From assembly GCF_009765755.1 (NCBI RefSeq), contig NZ_LMUV01000011.1, positions 62,001-126,000 of the forward strand: 64,000 bases of DNA, written 5' to 3'. Source of the DNA: Rhodanobacter sp. L36 (GTDB lineage Bacteria > Pseudomonadota > Gammaproteobacteria > Xanthomonadales > Rhodanobacteraceae). The position numbers and the translations under genes are program-made. This document shows, piece by piece, positions 8,288 through 17,570 of this stretch (the first letter of the stretch is position 1; the number at the start of each line of letters is the position of its first letter). Below the pieces are notes generated by a model, which saw nothing but the letters and a program-made list of their open reading frames with translations, was not told where the DNA came from and made no database searches.

Positions 8288-8998
8288 TCAGCCCTTGCTG
8301 CCTGATTTGGACGTTTTCTTGTGTTTGACCGGTGGCGGCGCGACGACAGGCGCCGCCTGGATCGGTGCCTTGCTACTCGCCGCACTGGCGGGTGCTTCCT
8401 CGCCGACGACGTGGGCGCTTTCGATCAGCACGAGCGGGTTGGGCACGTCGCCGGCGAACGGGCCGAGCGCGCGCGTCGGTAGCGCGACGATCTTGTCGAC
8501 CACGTCCATGCCCTTGATGACTTTGCCGAACACCGTGTAGCCCCAGGTCAGCCCACTCTGGTTGCCGACGAAATCCAGCCGGCGATTGTCGACCAGGTTG
8601 AAGAAGAATTGCGCGGTGCCCGAACTCGGATCGGCGCCGCGCGCGACCGCAATGGTGCCGCGAAGATTGGACAGGCCGTTGTCGGCTTCGCTGGGTACCG
8701 CTGGGCGCGTGCGTTTGGGTTGCAGGTCGCGCGTGTACAGGCCGCCTTGCAGCAGGTACCCGGGAATCGCGCGATGCAGCAGCGTGCCGTCGTAGAAACC
8801 ATCGCGCACGTATTGCAGGAAATTGGCGACGCTCTTGGGCGCCTTGTCGGGGTAGAGCTCCAGCGTGATGTCGCCCTGCGAGGTGGTCAGCAGAACTTGC
8901 GGCGAAGGTTCCGCCGCGGCGGTTGCCGGCTTGACGGTTTGTGCCGCGAGCGTCAGCGGCAGGATCAGGAGCAGGGAGGCGAGCAAGGATTTGAGCAT
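8288..8998 (-). CDS. Exported cyclophilin-type peptidyl-prolyl isomerase
   Basis: The 236-residue protein has a signal peptide (MLKSLLASLLLILPLTLAAQ) followed by a cyclophilin domain. Recognisable blocks are VANFLQYVRDGFYDGTLLHR, GTIAVARG and SGTAQFFFN, which contain the substrate-binding and catalytic arginine and phenylalanine positions. The basic, lysine-rich tail of about 35 residues after the domain is outside the family core. It should catalyse proline isomerisation of periplasmic proteins (PpiA-like by location). ATG 8998 starts right at the signal peptide. The gene is 74 nt downstream of ppx and 7 nt upstream of lpxH. Confidence 0.88.
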   Translation of the reverse strand: MLKSLLASLLLILPLTLAAQTVKPATAAAEPSPQVLLTTSQGDITLELYPDKAPKSVANFLQYVRDGFYDGTLLHRAIPGYLLQGGLYTRDLQPKRTRPAVPSEADNGLSNLRGTIAVARGADPSSGTAQFFFNLVDNRRLDFVGNQSGLTWGYTVFGKVIKGMDVVDKIVALPTRALGPFAGDVPNPLVLIESAHVVGEEAPASAASSKAPIQAAPVVAPPPVKHKKTSKSGSKG

Positions 8999-9072
8999 GG
9001 GCGTCGTGGAGTCCGGGCGTGCGGGCATGATACGCGGCCATGGACGGCATGGCTTGTCGCCTCGCCGCACGA

Positions 9073-10590
9073 TCAGCTGCTCGATAGCTCCAGCTTGAGG
9101 CCAAGCTCCGCCATCGGCGATTGTTCCTGCTGCAGGTCCGCTTCGCTGAGCGGGTGCTGCTCGAACCACGCCACCGGCAGCTTGAGCCGCAAGGTCTTGC
9201 TGTTGGCAGCGAGGCGCATCGGCGGCAGCGATTCGGCGCGACGTGCGCGACGGAACAGCACGGCCAGCCGAAGCAGTGCGGTAACGTAACGCGCCAGTTG
9301 GCGATAACGCTGGGGCAGCGCGGCGATCGCGGCCTTGTCGGGTTTTCGCCGATGCATCTCCACCACCGCCGCCAACAGTTGCTGCTCCTGCCGCGAGAAG
9401 CCGGCGAGGTCGGCGTGTCGAAGGATGTATGCGCCGTGATGGTGGTGCTGGCTGTGCGCGATGGCCAGGCCGATTTCATGCACGCGCGACGCCCAGGAGA
9501 GCCACTCGCGCGCATCGGCGTCCAGCTTCCACGAGGCCGCCACCTGATCGAACAGCAGCAGCGCGGTCGATTCCACGCGCCGCGCCTGCGCGCGATCCAC
9601 GCCATAGCGCGAGGCCAGCGCGTCGATGCTGGCGGTGCGCGGATCGCTGCCACCGGCGCGGCCGAGCAGATCCCACAGCAGCCCTTCGCGCATCGAGCTT
9701 TCGCACACGCGCATGCGTTCAATGCCGAGCGCGGCGAAGGCCGCTTCGAAAATCACCACGCCGCCGGCGATCACCGGCGCGCGATCCTCGCCCAGCCCCG
9801 GCAACTTGAGCGTGCTGACCTGGCCCTGTTCGATCAACGCGTCGCGCAACGACGCAAGCGATGCGGGCGTGATGCCGTCGTCGGAGAATTTCATCGCCTG
9901 CACGACCGCGCCGATCGACTTGGCGGTGCCCGACGAGCCGTAGACATCCTGCCAGCCCGATTCGAGATAGTCCTCGGCGAACTGTTGCAGCAGGACGCCG
10001 ATCTCGCTGCGCGCACGTTGCCAGCGCTTGCGCGTGATTTTTCCGCCGGGGAAGAAACGCAGCGTCGAAGCGATGCAGCCGGCCTGCACGCTTTCCGTGT
10101 GGAGTGGCGCCAGCCCGCGACCGATGATGAATTCCGTACTGCCGCCGCCGACGTCGATCACCAGCCGCGGTTCGCGCGAGATCGGCAGATCGTGTGCGGC
10201 GCCGAGGAAGATCAAGCGGCCTTCCTCGCGACCCGAAACGATTTCGATGGGATGGCCGAGCGCGGCTTCCGCCGCAGTCAGGAACGCCTGCGGCGAGGCG
10301 AGGCGACGCACCGTATTGGTGGCGACGGCGCGCACGCGTATCGAGGGGAGGCCGGCAATGCGCTGGCCGAAACGGGCGAGGCAACTCAGTGCGCGCGCGC
10401 GACGTTCGGCATCCAGCGTGCCGTCCGCCCGCAAACCGGCAGCCATGCGCACGGTGTCGCGCAGGCGGTCGATCACGCGCGGCTCGCCGTGTTCCATCCG
10501 CGCGACCACCATGTGGAAACTGTTCGAGCCCATGTCCACGGCGGCGATCAGTTCGCCATCGCGGATCGGTGTCTGTTCGGATGCGCTCAC
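9073..10590 (-). CDS. ppx: Exopolyphosphatase (Ppx/GppA family)
   Basis: The 505-residue protein starts its ASKHA ATPase-like fold with AAVDMGSNSFHMVVAR (about residues 16-31) and has the second phosphate-binding loop DVGGGSTEFI (about 155). The C-terminal half carries the HD-like helical domain (WASRVHEIGLAIAHSQHHHHGAYI). It removes terminal phosphate from polyphosphate, and may also act on pppGpp. I chose GTG 10590, which has GGAG 7 nt upstream, giving the usual family length; an in-frame ATG at 10629 would add 13 residues. It follows ppk on the same strand, the normal pairing of polyphosphate synthesis and breakdown. Confidence 0.9.
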   Translation of the reverse strand: MSASEQTPIRDGELIAAVDMGSNSFHMVVARMEHGEPRVIDRLRDTVRMAAGLRADGTLDAERRARALSCLARFGQRIAGLPSIRVRAVATNTVRRLASPQAFLTAAEAALGHPIEIVSGREEGRLIFLGAAHDLPISREPRLVIDVGGGSTEFIIGRGLAPLHTESVQAGCIASTLRFFPGGKITRKRWQRARSEIGVLLQQFAEDYLESGWQDVYGSSGTAKSIGAVVQAMKFSDDGITPASLASLRDALIEQGQVSTLKLPGLGEDRAPVIAGGVVIFEAAFAALGIERMRVCESSMREGLLWDLLGRAGGSDPRTASIDALASRYGVDRAQARRVESTALLLFDQVAASWKLDADAREWLSWASRVHEIGLAIAHSQHHHHGAYILRHADLAGFSRQEQQLLAAVVEMHRRKPDKAAIAALPQRYRQLARYVTALLRLAVLFRRARRAESLPPMRLAANSKTLRLKLPVAWFEQHPLSEADLQQEQSPMAELGLKLELSSS

Positions 10591-10657
10591 GACAGCACTC
10601 CGGCTTGGTCGGAAAATTGATTCTTGCATGCATGCATGAGGCGAACGAAACGCCGGC

Positions 10658-12748
10658 TCATGGACAGAAGCGCTCGAGCAAACGCGACTGCGCGCTGTAC
10701 GGCGCCTGCGTGCCCGGTTCGGCGCGCACGTAGCGCCCATCGTCGCCGAGTAACCAGGCCTGCGTGTTGTCGGCCAATCCGTTGGCGAGCGTTTCCTCGA
10801 ACACGCGCGTGGCGAGTTCGGGATCGAGAATGGGAAACGCGACTTCGATCCGGCGCATCAGGTTGCGTTCCATCCAGTCGGCACTCGCGCAATAAAGTTC
10901 GGGCTCGCCATCGTTGGCGAACCAGTAGACGCGGCTGTGTTCGAGGAAGCGGCCGATGATCGAACGCACACGGATGCGCTCGGAAATGCCGGGCAAGCCG
11001 GGACGCAACGTGCACGCGCCGCGGATGATCAGGTCGATTTCCACGCCGGCCTGCGATGCGCGATACAAGGCTTCGATCACATGCGACTCATTTAGCGCAT
11101 TGAGCTTGGCGACGATGCGCGCCGGTCGCCCGGCCTGCGCGTGCGCGGTTTCGCGCTCGATCTTCGCCATCACGCTCGGGTACAGCGTGAAAGGCGAATG
11201 AAGCAGGCGCTTGAGCTTGATCATCGGGCCGAGACCCGAAAGTTGCTGGAATACCTTGTGCAGATCCTCGCCGATATCCTCGTTGGCGGTCATCAGGCCG
11301 ATGTCGGTGTACATGCGGCTGTTGGCCTGATGATAGTTGCCGGTCGAAAGATGCACGTAACGACGCAATACATCGCCCTCGCGGCGAACGATCAGCATCA
11401 TCTTCGCGTGCGTCTTGAAACCGACCACGCCGTAGACCACCTGCACGCCGGCTTCCTGCAGGCGCGTGGCGAGGCGGATGTTCGCCTCCTCGTCGAATCG
11501 CGCGCGCAACTCGATCACCACGGTCACGTCCTTGCCGTGTCGCGCCGCTTCCACCAGCAGGTCGACCAGCGGCGTGTCTTCGCCGGCGCGATACAGCGTC
11601 TGCTTGATCGCCAGCACCTGCGGATCGGCAGTGGCCTGGCGCAGCAGGTCGATCACCGCGGCGAAGCTCTGGTAGGGATGATGCAGCAGGATGTCGCGCT
11701 GGCTGATCAGGTCGAACTTGTTGCGCGTGCTTTCCAGCGCCGCGGGAAGTTGCGGGTTGAAGCGCGGATATTTCAGTTCCGGGCGATCGATCCAGTCGTA
11801 CATCAGGCCCGCGCGAATGATGTTGACCGGGCCATCGCAGCGATAGACGTCCGCTTCCTCCAGCTGGAAATTCTGGATCAGCATCGCGGTGATCGCCTTC
11901 GGGCAATCGCTGGCGATTTCCAGGCGCACCGGACGCGCATAGCCACGGCCGACGAGTTCCTCGCTGAGCGCAAGCGCGAGGTTCGCGATTTCCGCTTCCT
12001 CGACGATCAACTCGCTGTTGCGGGTGACGCGGAACTGGTACGAACCGACCACCTTGAAGCCGGGGAACATCATGTCCGCGAAGGCCTGCAGCATTTCGGC
12101 GAGAAACACGAAGTGATCGCCGTCGCCGCACACCTCCGCGGGTATGCGAATGATCCGTGGCAGGGAACGCGGCGCGCGAACCAGCGCCATGTGGCCTTCG
12201 TGACCGAACGCATCGCGACCCTTGAGCACGACGGCGATGTTCAGCGTCTTGTTGAGGATGCGTGGAAACGGATGCGACGGATCGAGCCCGAGCGGCGACA
12301 GCACCGGCAGCACTTCGTGTTCGAAATAACCCTGCAGCCAGCGGCGCTGGCGCGCGGTCCATTGCTTGCGCGTGAGGATGTGTATTTTCTCATCGGCGAG
12401 CAGGTCGACCTGTTCGTTCCATGCCGCGAATTGCTCGGCCACCAGATCCAGCGCGCGATGACGGATGCGCCCCAGCAACTCACCGGATGGCAGTCCATCC
12501 GGCCCCGGCGCGGCCGAGCCGAATGCATGGTGATGCTTGAGCATCGCCACGCGCACTTCGAAGAATTCGTCGAGATTGTTCGCCACGATGCCGAGATAAC
12601 GCAAACGCTCCAGCAGCGGCACGCTGGCATCGCGCGCCATCGCGAGTACGCGGAAGTTGAATTCGAGCGCAGCGAGTTCCCGGCTGAGGTACAGGGCGGG
12701 CGCGTGCAAGTCGATGGAGTTGGCGTTCGCCGAAGGCTGCTGATGCAT
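10658..12748 (-). CDS. ppk: Polyphosphate kinase 1
   Basis: The 696-residue protein has normal Ppk1 length and layout: N-terminal helical domain (YLSRELAALEFNFRVL), then two phospholipase-D-like domains. The autophosphorylated histidine region is recognisable as HLSTGNYHQANSRMYTDIG, and the ATP site region DPQVLAIKQTLYR is present. It polymerises the ATP gamma-phosphate into polyphosphate and runs in reverse. It begins 44 nt after the phoR stop, so phosphate starvation signalling and polyphosphate synthesis probably share a transcript. Confidence 0.95.
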   Translation of the reverse strand: MHQQPSANANSIDLHAPALYLSRELAALEFNFRVLAMARDASVPLLERLRYLGIVANNLDEFFEVRVAMLKHHHAFGSAAPGPDGLPSGELLGRIRHRALDLVAEQFAAWNEQVDLLADEKIHILTRKQWTARQRRWLQGYFEHEVLPVLSPLGLDPSHPFPRILNKTLNIAVVLKGRDAFGHEGHMALVRAPRSLPRIIRIPAEVCGDGDHFVFLAEMLQAFADMMFPGFKVVGSYQFRVTRNSELIVEEAEIANLALALSEELVGRGYARPVRLEIASDCPKAITAMLIQNFQLEEADVYRCDGPVNIIRAGLMYDWIDRPELKYPRFNPQLPAALESTRNKFDLISQRDILLHHPYQSFAAVIDLLRQATADPQVLAIKQTLYRAGEDTPLVDLLVEAARHGKDVTVVIELRARFDEEANIRLATRLQEAGVQVVYGVVGFKTHAKMMLIVRREGDVLRRYVHLSTGNYHQANSRMYTDIGLMTANEDIGEDLHKVFQQLSGLGPMIKLKRLLHSPFTLYPSVMAKIERETAHAQAGRPARIVAKLNALNESHVIEALYRASQAGVEIDLIIRGACTLRPGLPGISERIRVRSIIGRFLEHSRVYWFANDGEPELYCASADWMERNLMRRIEVAFPILDPELATRVFEETLANGLADNTQAWLLGDDGRYVRAEPGTQAPYSAQSRLLERFCP

Positions 12749-12792
12749 GGTTCATTCTGGCCCAAGGCGCGGGCCAAGGAAACGCCGACGAC

Positions 12793-14061
12793 TCAGCTTT
12801 CGTCGTTGCCGCCCGGCGGCAACAGTCGCGCCGAGCCGAACAGGCAGGTGAACGTGGAGCCTGCGCCGGGCGTGCTTTCAATGCGCAGTTGCGCCTGATG
12901 CAAGTTGAGTACGTGCTTGACGATCGACAACCCCAGTCCGGTGCCGCCGCTGTCGCGCGAACGGCTCGACGAGATGCGATAGAAACGTTCGGTGAGCCGT
13001 GCAAGATGCGATGCGGGAATGCCGAAGCCGGTGTCCGTCACCGAATAGGCCGCGCCTTCAGGCGTGCGCTTCCAGCGTATGGTGATGCTGCCGCCGGCCG
13101 GCGTGTAGCGCACCGCGTTGCTGACCAGATTGGACAACGCGCTGTGCAGATCCTTCGGCGAACCGAGCAGATCCGCCTCGGCGGTGGATTCGAGCGTGAT
13201 CTGATGACGCCCCTGGCTGAGTGCCTCGGCTTCCTTGCGCACGGTGGCGAGCAGCGATGCCATCGGCACGCGCTCGTCGGCCACCTGATGTTGCGTTTCG
13301 AGTCGCGACAACGTGAGCAGGTCTTCGACGATCTGGCCCATGCGCTTGGATTGCGAACGCATTTCGCCGAGCACCGGCGCGAGTTCGGGCACATCTTCCG
13401 GATCGAGCAGTTCGAGATAACCGTGGATCACCGTCAGCGGCGTGCGCAACTCGTGCGACACGTTGGCGACGAAGTCGCGACGAATCTGTTCGAGTCGATT
13501 GAGATGGCTGATGTCACGCGCCAGCAACAGATGCTGGCGTCGACCGAACGGCAACATGCTGACGTTGATCTGGCTGTCCGGTTCGCCCGGCGCGCTGATG
13601 TCGTTGAGCGGCTCCTGCGCGCCGTCCTGCAACCATCCGGAGAGGTCCGAGTGCGCGAAACGCTGCTGCAGAAACACGCCGCGGTCACGTGGCCGACGCA
13701 GCCCGAGCAGGCTTTCGGCAGCGTGGTTGAACCAGCGCACCTGCTGCTCCTGGTCGAGCAACACCACCGCATCCGGCAGATGGCTGGCGGCGTTGCGCAG
13801 GTCGCGCAGGCTGGAGGCGATTCGACGAGTGCGTGTCATGAAGCGGTCATGCTGCAAAGGGCTGACATCAGCCGGTTGGGCCATCATGGGCCGCGTTTCA
13901 TGACGAATTCGAGTCAGCAGGAATGCAACTTCGATCAGCGCGACCACCGCCACGCCGGTAGCGATGTGGCCATGCACCGACCATCCGGCCAGCGCGCCCA
14001 TGACGATGCCAGCCGCGAGCGCAGCAGGCAGTTTCCATGGATGATGGGCTGGTTGATTCAT
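12793..14061 (-). CDS. phoR: Phosphate regulon sensor histidine kinase PhoR
   Basis: The 422-residue protein has two close N-terminal membrane helices (about residues 11-28 and 33-50), no periplasmic domain, a PAS region (about 85-180), the HisKA helix with NVSHELRTPLT (phospho-acceptor H203), and HATPase boxes NLVSNAVRYTP, DTGFGIP and GGTGLGLSIVKH. This is the standard PhoR layout, which senses phosphate supply through PstSCAB-PhoU. ATG 14061 matches the start of the first helix. It sits 93 nt downstream of phoB. A pst operon is not in the window. Confidence 0.93.
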   Translation of the reverse strand: MNQPAHHPWKLPAALAAGIVMGALAGWSVHGHIATGVAVVALIEVAFLLTRIRHETRPMMAQPADVSPLQHDRFMTRTRRIASSLRDLRNAASHLPDAVVLLDQEQQVRWFNHAAESLLGLRRPRDRGVFLQQRFAHSDLSGWLQDGAQEPLNDISAPGEPDSQINVSMLPFGRRQHLLLARDISHLNRLEQIRRDFVANVSHELRTPLTVIHGYLELLDPEDVPELAPVLGEMRSQSKRMGQIVEDLLTLSRLETQHQVADERVPMASLLATVRKEAEALSQGRHQITLESTAEADLLGSPKDLHSALSNLVSNAVRYTPAGGSITIRWKRTPEGAAYSVTDTGFGIPASHLARLTERFYRISSSRSRDSGGTGLGLSIVKHVLNLHQAQLRIESTPGAGSTFTCLFGSARLLPPGGNDES

Positions 14062-14154
14062 CGGCACAGCATACGGGCGATGGCGCGCGATGGCTTCAGC
14101 ATCGGCAAAAGCCATGCGTGCCGCAAGTCGCGGCGGCTGTTTCGATGCAGAACC

Positions 14155-14844
14155 TCAGACGCTGATGGAAAAACGGTATCCGGTGCCACGAACGGTCTGC
14201 ACCATGTCTTCGAGCTTCCATGGTTCCAACGTCTTGCGCAGGCGGCGGATGTGCACGTCGACCGTGCGCTCCTCGACGTAGACGCTGCCGCCCCACACGT
14301 GATCGAGCAATTGCGTGCGCGAGTAGACGCGTTCCGGATGCGTCATGAAGAAATACAGCAGGCGATATTCGGTCGGGCCGATCGGCACGGCGTCATCGCC
14401 GGCGAACACGCGATGGGCCGGCCCGTCGATGCGCAGGCCGCCCATTTCCACCATGCCCGAGCCGTCATCGCCCTGACTGCGACGCAGAACCGCCTTGATC
14501 CGCGCGATGAGTTCGCGGGTGGAAAAAGGCTTCACCACGTAATCGTCGACGCCGGCTTCGAGGCCGTTCACGCGGTCCATTTCTTCGCCGCGTGCGGTGA
14601 GCATGATGATGGGAATTTCACGACTGAGTTCTTCCTTGCGCATGCGCCGCGCCAGTTCCAGTCCACTGGTGCCCGGGAGCATCCAGTCGAGCAAAATCAG
14701 GTCGGGCACCTGTTCGGCGATGGCCAGTTGCGCGGCGCGGGCATCGGCTGCCTGCATGGCATCCATGCCGGCTTTGCGAAGCGCAAAGGCGATCATCTCG
14801 CGGATCGAGGCTTCGTCTTCAACGATCAGGATGCGTTTGTGCAC
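14155..14844 (-). CDS. phoB: Phosphate regulon response regulator PhoB
   Basis: The protein has a receiver domain with the acidic pair E9-D10, phospho-acceptor D53 in [10 protein letters not shown] and the conserved lysine in VVKPFS, followed by an OmpR-type winged helix ([28 protein letters not shown]). It activates phosphate-starvation genes when phosphorylated by PhoR. I chose GTG 14844 (229 residues, typical for PhoB). An ATG at 14889 is in frame but lies upstream of the predicted -10 for this gene. No strong Shine-Dalgarno precedes the GTG. It is the first gene of the run phoB-phoR-ppk-ppx. Confidence 0.92.
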   Translation of the reverse strand: MHKRILIVEDEASIREMIAFALRKAGMDAMQAADARAAQLAIAEQVPDLILLDWMLPGTSGLELARRMRKEELSREIPIIMLTARGEEMDRVNGLEAGVDDYVVKPFSTRELIARIKAVLRRSQGDDGSGMVEMGGLRIDGPAHRVFAGDDAVPIGPTEYRLLYFFMTHPERVYSRTQLLDHVWGGSVYVEERTVDVHIRRLRKTLEPWKLEDMVQTVRGTGYRFSISV

Positions 14845-14875
14845 GCGAATGGTCTGCCGGTGGCTTGTGACGGAG

Positions 14876-14911
14876 ATATTGCAACCCATTCATGTTACGT
14901 GTCGATGACAG
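14876..14911 (-). promoter_or_regulatory. Candidate Pho box and -10 upstream of phoB
   Basis: Read on the minus strand, 14911-14894 is CTGTCATCGACACGTAAC. The first half matches the CTGTCAT consensus exactly; the second half, after 4 nt, matches at 4 of 7 positions. A -10-like CAATAT lies 12 nt further on (14881-14876), the spacing seen when PhoB replaces the -35 contact. Autoregulation of phoB is known in other bacteria; here it is a motif-based inference. Confidence 0.5.
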
Positions 14912-14939
14912 CGGACGTGGCGACTCCACGCGGCGACCA

Positions 14940-16631
14940 TCAATTGTTGAAAGGCTGCGCGCCGAGACCGAAGCACAGGCGGCCGCTGCAACGCTCGTTC
15001 TGATGCAGCTGCTGCTGGTCGCCGTCAGGGTTGTCATCGGTCTTGATCTTGCGCTTGTGCAGTTCCATCACCAGCGGCGTCAGCTCGATCAGGCGACCCT
15101 GGATGCGCGCACGCGCGTAGTAATCCAGGTCGTTGCGCTTGAGCAATCGCTTGAGTTGCTCCAGCGCATCGAACGGGCGGCCGGAGTAATAGCTGGCATC
15201 GGCAAACGCTTCACCGGCTCGAATGCTGTCGCCGGATTTCTCGCTGGCGCGCGCGTAGCTGCTGAAGATTTCCGGTTCGCTGGCGTTGTCGAGCAATGGA
15301 CGCAGCAGGTTTGCTGCGGTAGCAGCCTGCAGTTTGTCGCCGATGGCGAGAGCGTCGGCATAGGCCAGCGCGACCGCGCGATTGCGCGGCGACTGCGTGT
15401 TGAGATCCTTGTACGCGTCGAGCGCCAAGGCGCGCTGTCCGGCCTGCAGGCGGGCATCGGCCAGCGCGAGTTTCAGCACCAGGCTGGTCGGTCGGGATTT
15501 CAGCAGTGGCTGCAGTTGTCCGATGGCTTCGCTGCCGCGACCGCTGCGGATCAACGCGAGCGCATAGCCATATCGGTTGGATGGTGTATCGAAACCGTGC
15601 TGGTTCTGCAGGTTGGCGCTGTAATAGATGGCCAGCTTGGGTGCATCGCCTGCCAGCACGCGCACGCGCTCTCGCATCAGCGCCCAGGTATCGATGCCGT
15701 CTTTGGTGGAATACAGACTGGCGCCCAACGCCGTCGGGTCTTTCACGAAGGCGATCGGCGCAGTGCTTTTTTCCCACGTCGATTTCTGCAGCGTGATGCC
15801 GGTCGGGTGCGCTTTCTGTTCGGCGATAAGCGCACCGGCGCGCGACTTCGCGTCACTGATGCGTTGGGTAGTGAGCGGGTGATCCTTCAACAGCGACGGC
15901 ACATCAATTCCACCCGCGTCGGCGCTCGCCACGTCCTGCATGCGTGTGAAAAAATTTGCCATCGCATTCGGGTCGAAACCGGCATTGGCCAACGTCTGGA
16001 TGCCGACACGGTCGGCCTCGATTTCATCGTGGCGGGTGAAGTTGATCGATTTCTGCGCGAGCAAGCCTTGGCCGCCGGCAAGGATGCTCATTGGCGCGTC
16101 GCCACTATGCGAGGCGGTGCCGGCAGCGATGGCGCCCAGCAGTACGAGTGCCATCAACGGTGCGTCCTTTTTGGCGTCCTCGAAGGCGCGCTCCAGATGA
16201 TGTTGAGTAATGTGGCCGATCTCGTGCGCGATCACACCGGCCAGTTCGCTTTCGTTCTGACTGGTGGTGATCGTGCCTGAATTCACGGCGATATAACCGC
16301 CGGGCGCGGCGAACGCGTTGATCTCCGAATCCTTGACCACGAAGAACTCGAAATGGACTTTCGGCGTGCCGCAGTTGGCCGCGAGGCGATAGCCGAGGTC
16401 GTTGATGTAGTCGTCCAACAACGGATCGTCCACCACCATGTCCAGCGAACGCATTTCGCGCAGCATCGACGCGCCGTAATCGTCGGCCTCCTGTGGCGAG
16501 ATGAGCGCGTTGGCCGAGCTGCCCAGATCAGGCAGGCGCACGTCGTCCTGCGCGCCGGCGGAAACGGCCAGCGCAGCAGTGATCAGCGCCGTCAGCAGGC
16601 GCGGCATGAAACGTCGTGGTGCCATGGTCAT
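14940..16631 (-). CDS. M48 family metalloprotease with TPR repeats (BepA-like)
   Basis: The 563-residue protein has a signal peptide (RLLTALITAALAVSAGAQ), then an M48 protease domain with the zinc motif HEIGH (H136, E137, H140) and the downstream glutamate in DEIEADRVG. The C-terminal half is a set of TPR helices. This is the layout of BepA (YfgC), a periplasmic protease/chaperone that checks outer membrane proteins and LptD. Length and domain order fit the family. The start is ATG 16631; ATG 16625 is equally possible. It is followed, 95 nt on, by phoB, with the Pho box between, so it is probably a separate unit. Confidence 0.87.
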   Translation of the reverse strand: MTMAPRRFMPRLLTALITAALAVSAGAQDDVRLPDLGSSANALISPQEADDYGASMLREMRSLDMVVDDPLLDDYINDLGYRLAANCGTPKVHFEFFVVKDSEINAFAAPGGYIAVNSGTITTSQNESELAGVIAHEIGHITQHHLERAFEDAKKDAPLMALVLLGAIAAGTASHSGDAPMSILAGGQGLLAQKSINFTRHDEIEADRVGIQTLANAGFDPNAMANFFTRMQDVASADAGGIDVPSLLKDHPLTTQRISDAKSRAGALIAEQKAHPTGITLQKSTWEKSTAPIAFVKDPTALGASLYSTKDGIDTWALMRERVRVLAGDAPKLAIYYSANLQNQHGFDTPSNRYGYALALIRSGRGSEAIGQLQPLLKSRPTSLVLKLALADARLQAGQRALALDAYKDLNTQSPRNRAVALAYADALAIGDKLQAATAANLLRPLLDNASEPEIFSSYARASEKSGDSIRAGEAFADASYYSGRPFDALEQLKRLLKRNDLDYYARARIQGRLIELTPLVMELHKRKIKTDDNPDGDQQQLHQNERCSGRLCFGLGAQPFNN

Positions 16632-16746
16632 AGGTAGGCGACAATACCACTCAGACCGTTCGCGACGGCATCGGTTCAGTGCTTGAGATGCCGTTGGAAC
16701 AACCCCATTTATGCGGCATCTTTCACCAGTTTTTGCGGAGGTTCCC

Positions 16747-17010
16747 ATGTCCAAGATCGAGGTTTATTCCACCGCGGTTTGCCCGTACTGCGTGGCCGCC
16801 AAGAACCTGCTCAAGTCCAAGGGTCTGGAGTGGAACGAAGTGCGCGTGGACACCGACCCGGTGCAGCGCGATGCGATGCTGGCACGCAGCGGCGGACGGC
16901 GCACGGTGCCGCAGATCTTCGTCAACGATCAGCTGGTGGGCGGTTACGACGACCTTGTCGCGGCGGATCGCAGTGGCCGGCTGACGCAGCTGCTGGAAGC
17001 ATCGGCGTGA
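16747..17010 (+). CDS. grxC: Glutaredoxin 3
   Basis: The 87-residue protein is a single glutaredoxin fold with the dithiol active site CPYC (C12, C15), the cis-proline in TVPQIF and the glutathione-contact GGYDD. It reduces disulfides with glutathione in the cytoplasm. A strong GGAGG lies 7 nt before ATG 16747, which decides the start over the longer frame. Its stop overlaps the start of the next gene as GTGA. Confidence 0.93.
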   Translation: MSKIEVYSTAVCPYCVAAKNLLKSKGLEWNEVRVDTDPVQRDAMLARSGGRRTVPQIFVNDQLVGGYDDLVAADRSGRLTQLLEASA

Positions 17011-17387
17011 GCGATCGCCTCGCCGAATTCACCGCATTCCGTCAGCGCATGAACGAGCGTATTTTGTCCGAGGACAATCAGGTCGTGCGCCGTTTCTTCG
17101 CGCTGGATACGCAGACCTACAAAGCCGGCGCCCTGGATGTGAAGACCAAGGAAATGCTTGGGCTTGTCGCATCGCTGGTGCTCCGTTGCGACGACTGCAT
17201 CAGCTATCACGTCGCGCAATGCAAGGAAGCCGGTGTCGAGCGTGATGCATTCTTCGAGGTGTTCAGCGTCGGCCTGGTGGTGGGTGGATCGATCGTGATT
17301 CCGCATCTGCGTCGTGCGGTCGACCTGCTCGACCAGCTTGAATCCGGTGCGGCCGGTGACGCGGAAAGCTGCACCGATCACGCCTGA
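17007..17387 (+). CDS. Carboxymuconolactone decarboxylase / AhpD-like protein
   Basis: The 126-residue protein has the AhpD/CMD core with the thiol pair and histidine RCDDCISYHVAQC (CxxC followed by H) and a glycine-rich helix VFSVGLVVGGS. Such proteins are often thiol-dependent alkylhydroperoxidases. The GTG start at 17007 overlaps the glutaredoxin TGA, so it is translationally coupled to grxC, which could supply its reducing power (inference). This is a separate subfamily from the CMD protein at 18635. Confidence 0.82.
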   Translation: MSDRLAEFTAFRQRMNERILSEDNQVVRRFFALDTQTYKAGALDVKTKEMLGLVASLVLRCDDCISYHVAQCKEAGVERDAFFEVFSVGLVVGGSIVIPHLRRAVDLLDQLESGAAGDAESCTDHA

Positions 17388-17570
17388 GGTTTTGTCCGTA
17401 CGCGCAACCTGCGTGCGGATTTCCGCGATGCTGCATGCGAGTATTTTCAACACCCCCGCCGGTTTTCGGCCTGTTCGGCTGTCGTCGCATCGGGGATAAT
17501 TGAACGGTTATCGGCACGCGCCTCTCTCACTGCGCAAGCTGCCCGCTATTTCGTTCAAGGAGTTTCCCCA

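Noticed and set aside
11141..12898. Long plus-strand frame (585 codons) opposite ppk
   Set aside because: It is the complement of a well-conserved gene; the translation has no recognisable family and such shadows are expected at this GC content.
14155..14889. Longer phoB start at ATG 14889
   Set aside because: It lies upstream of the predicted -10 of the Pho-box promoter and adds 15 residues not seen in PhoB proteins.
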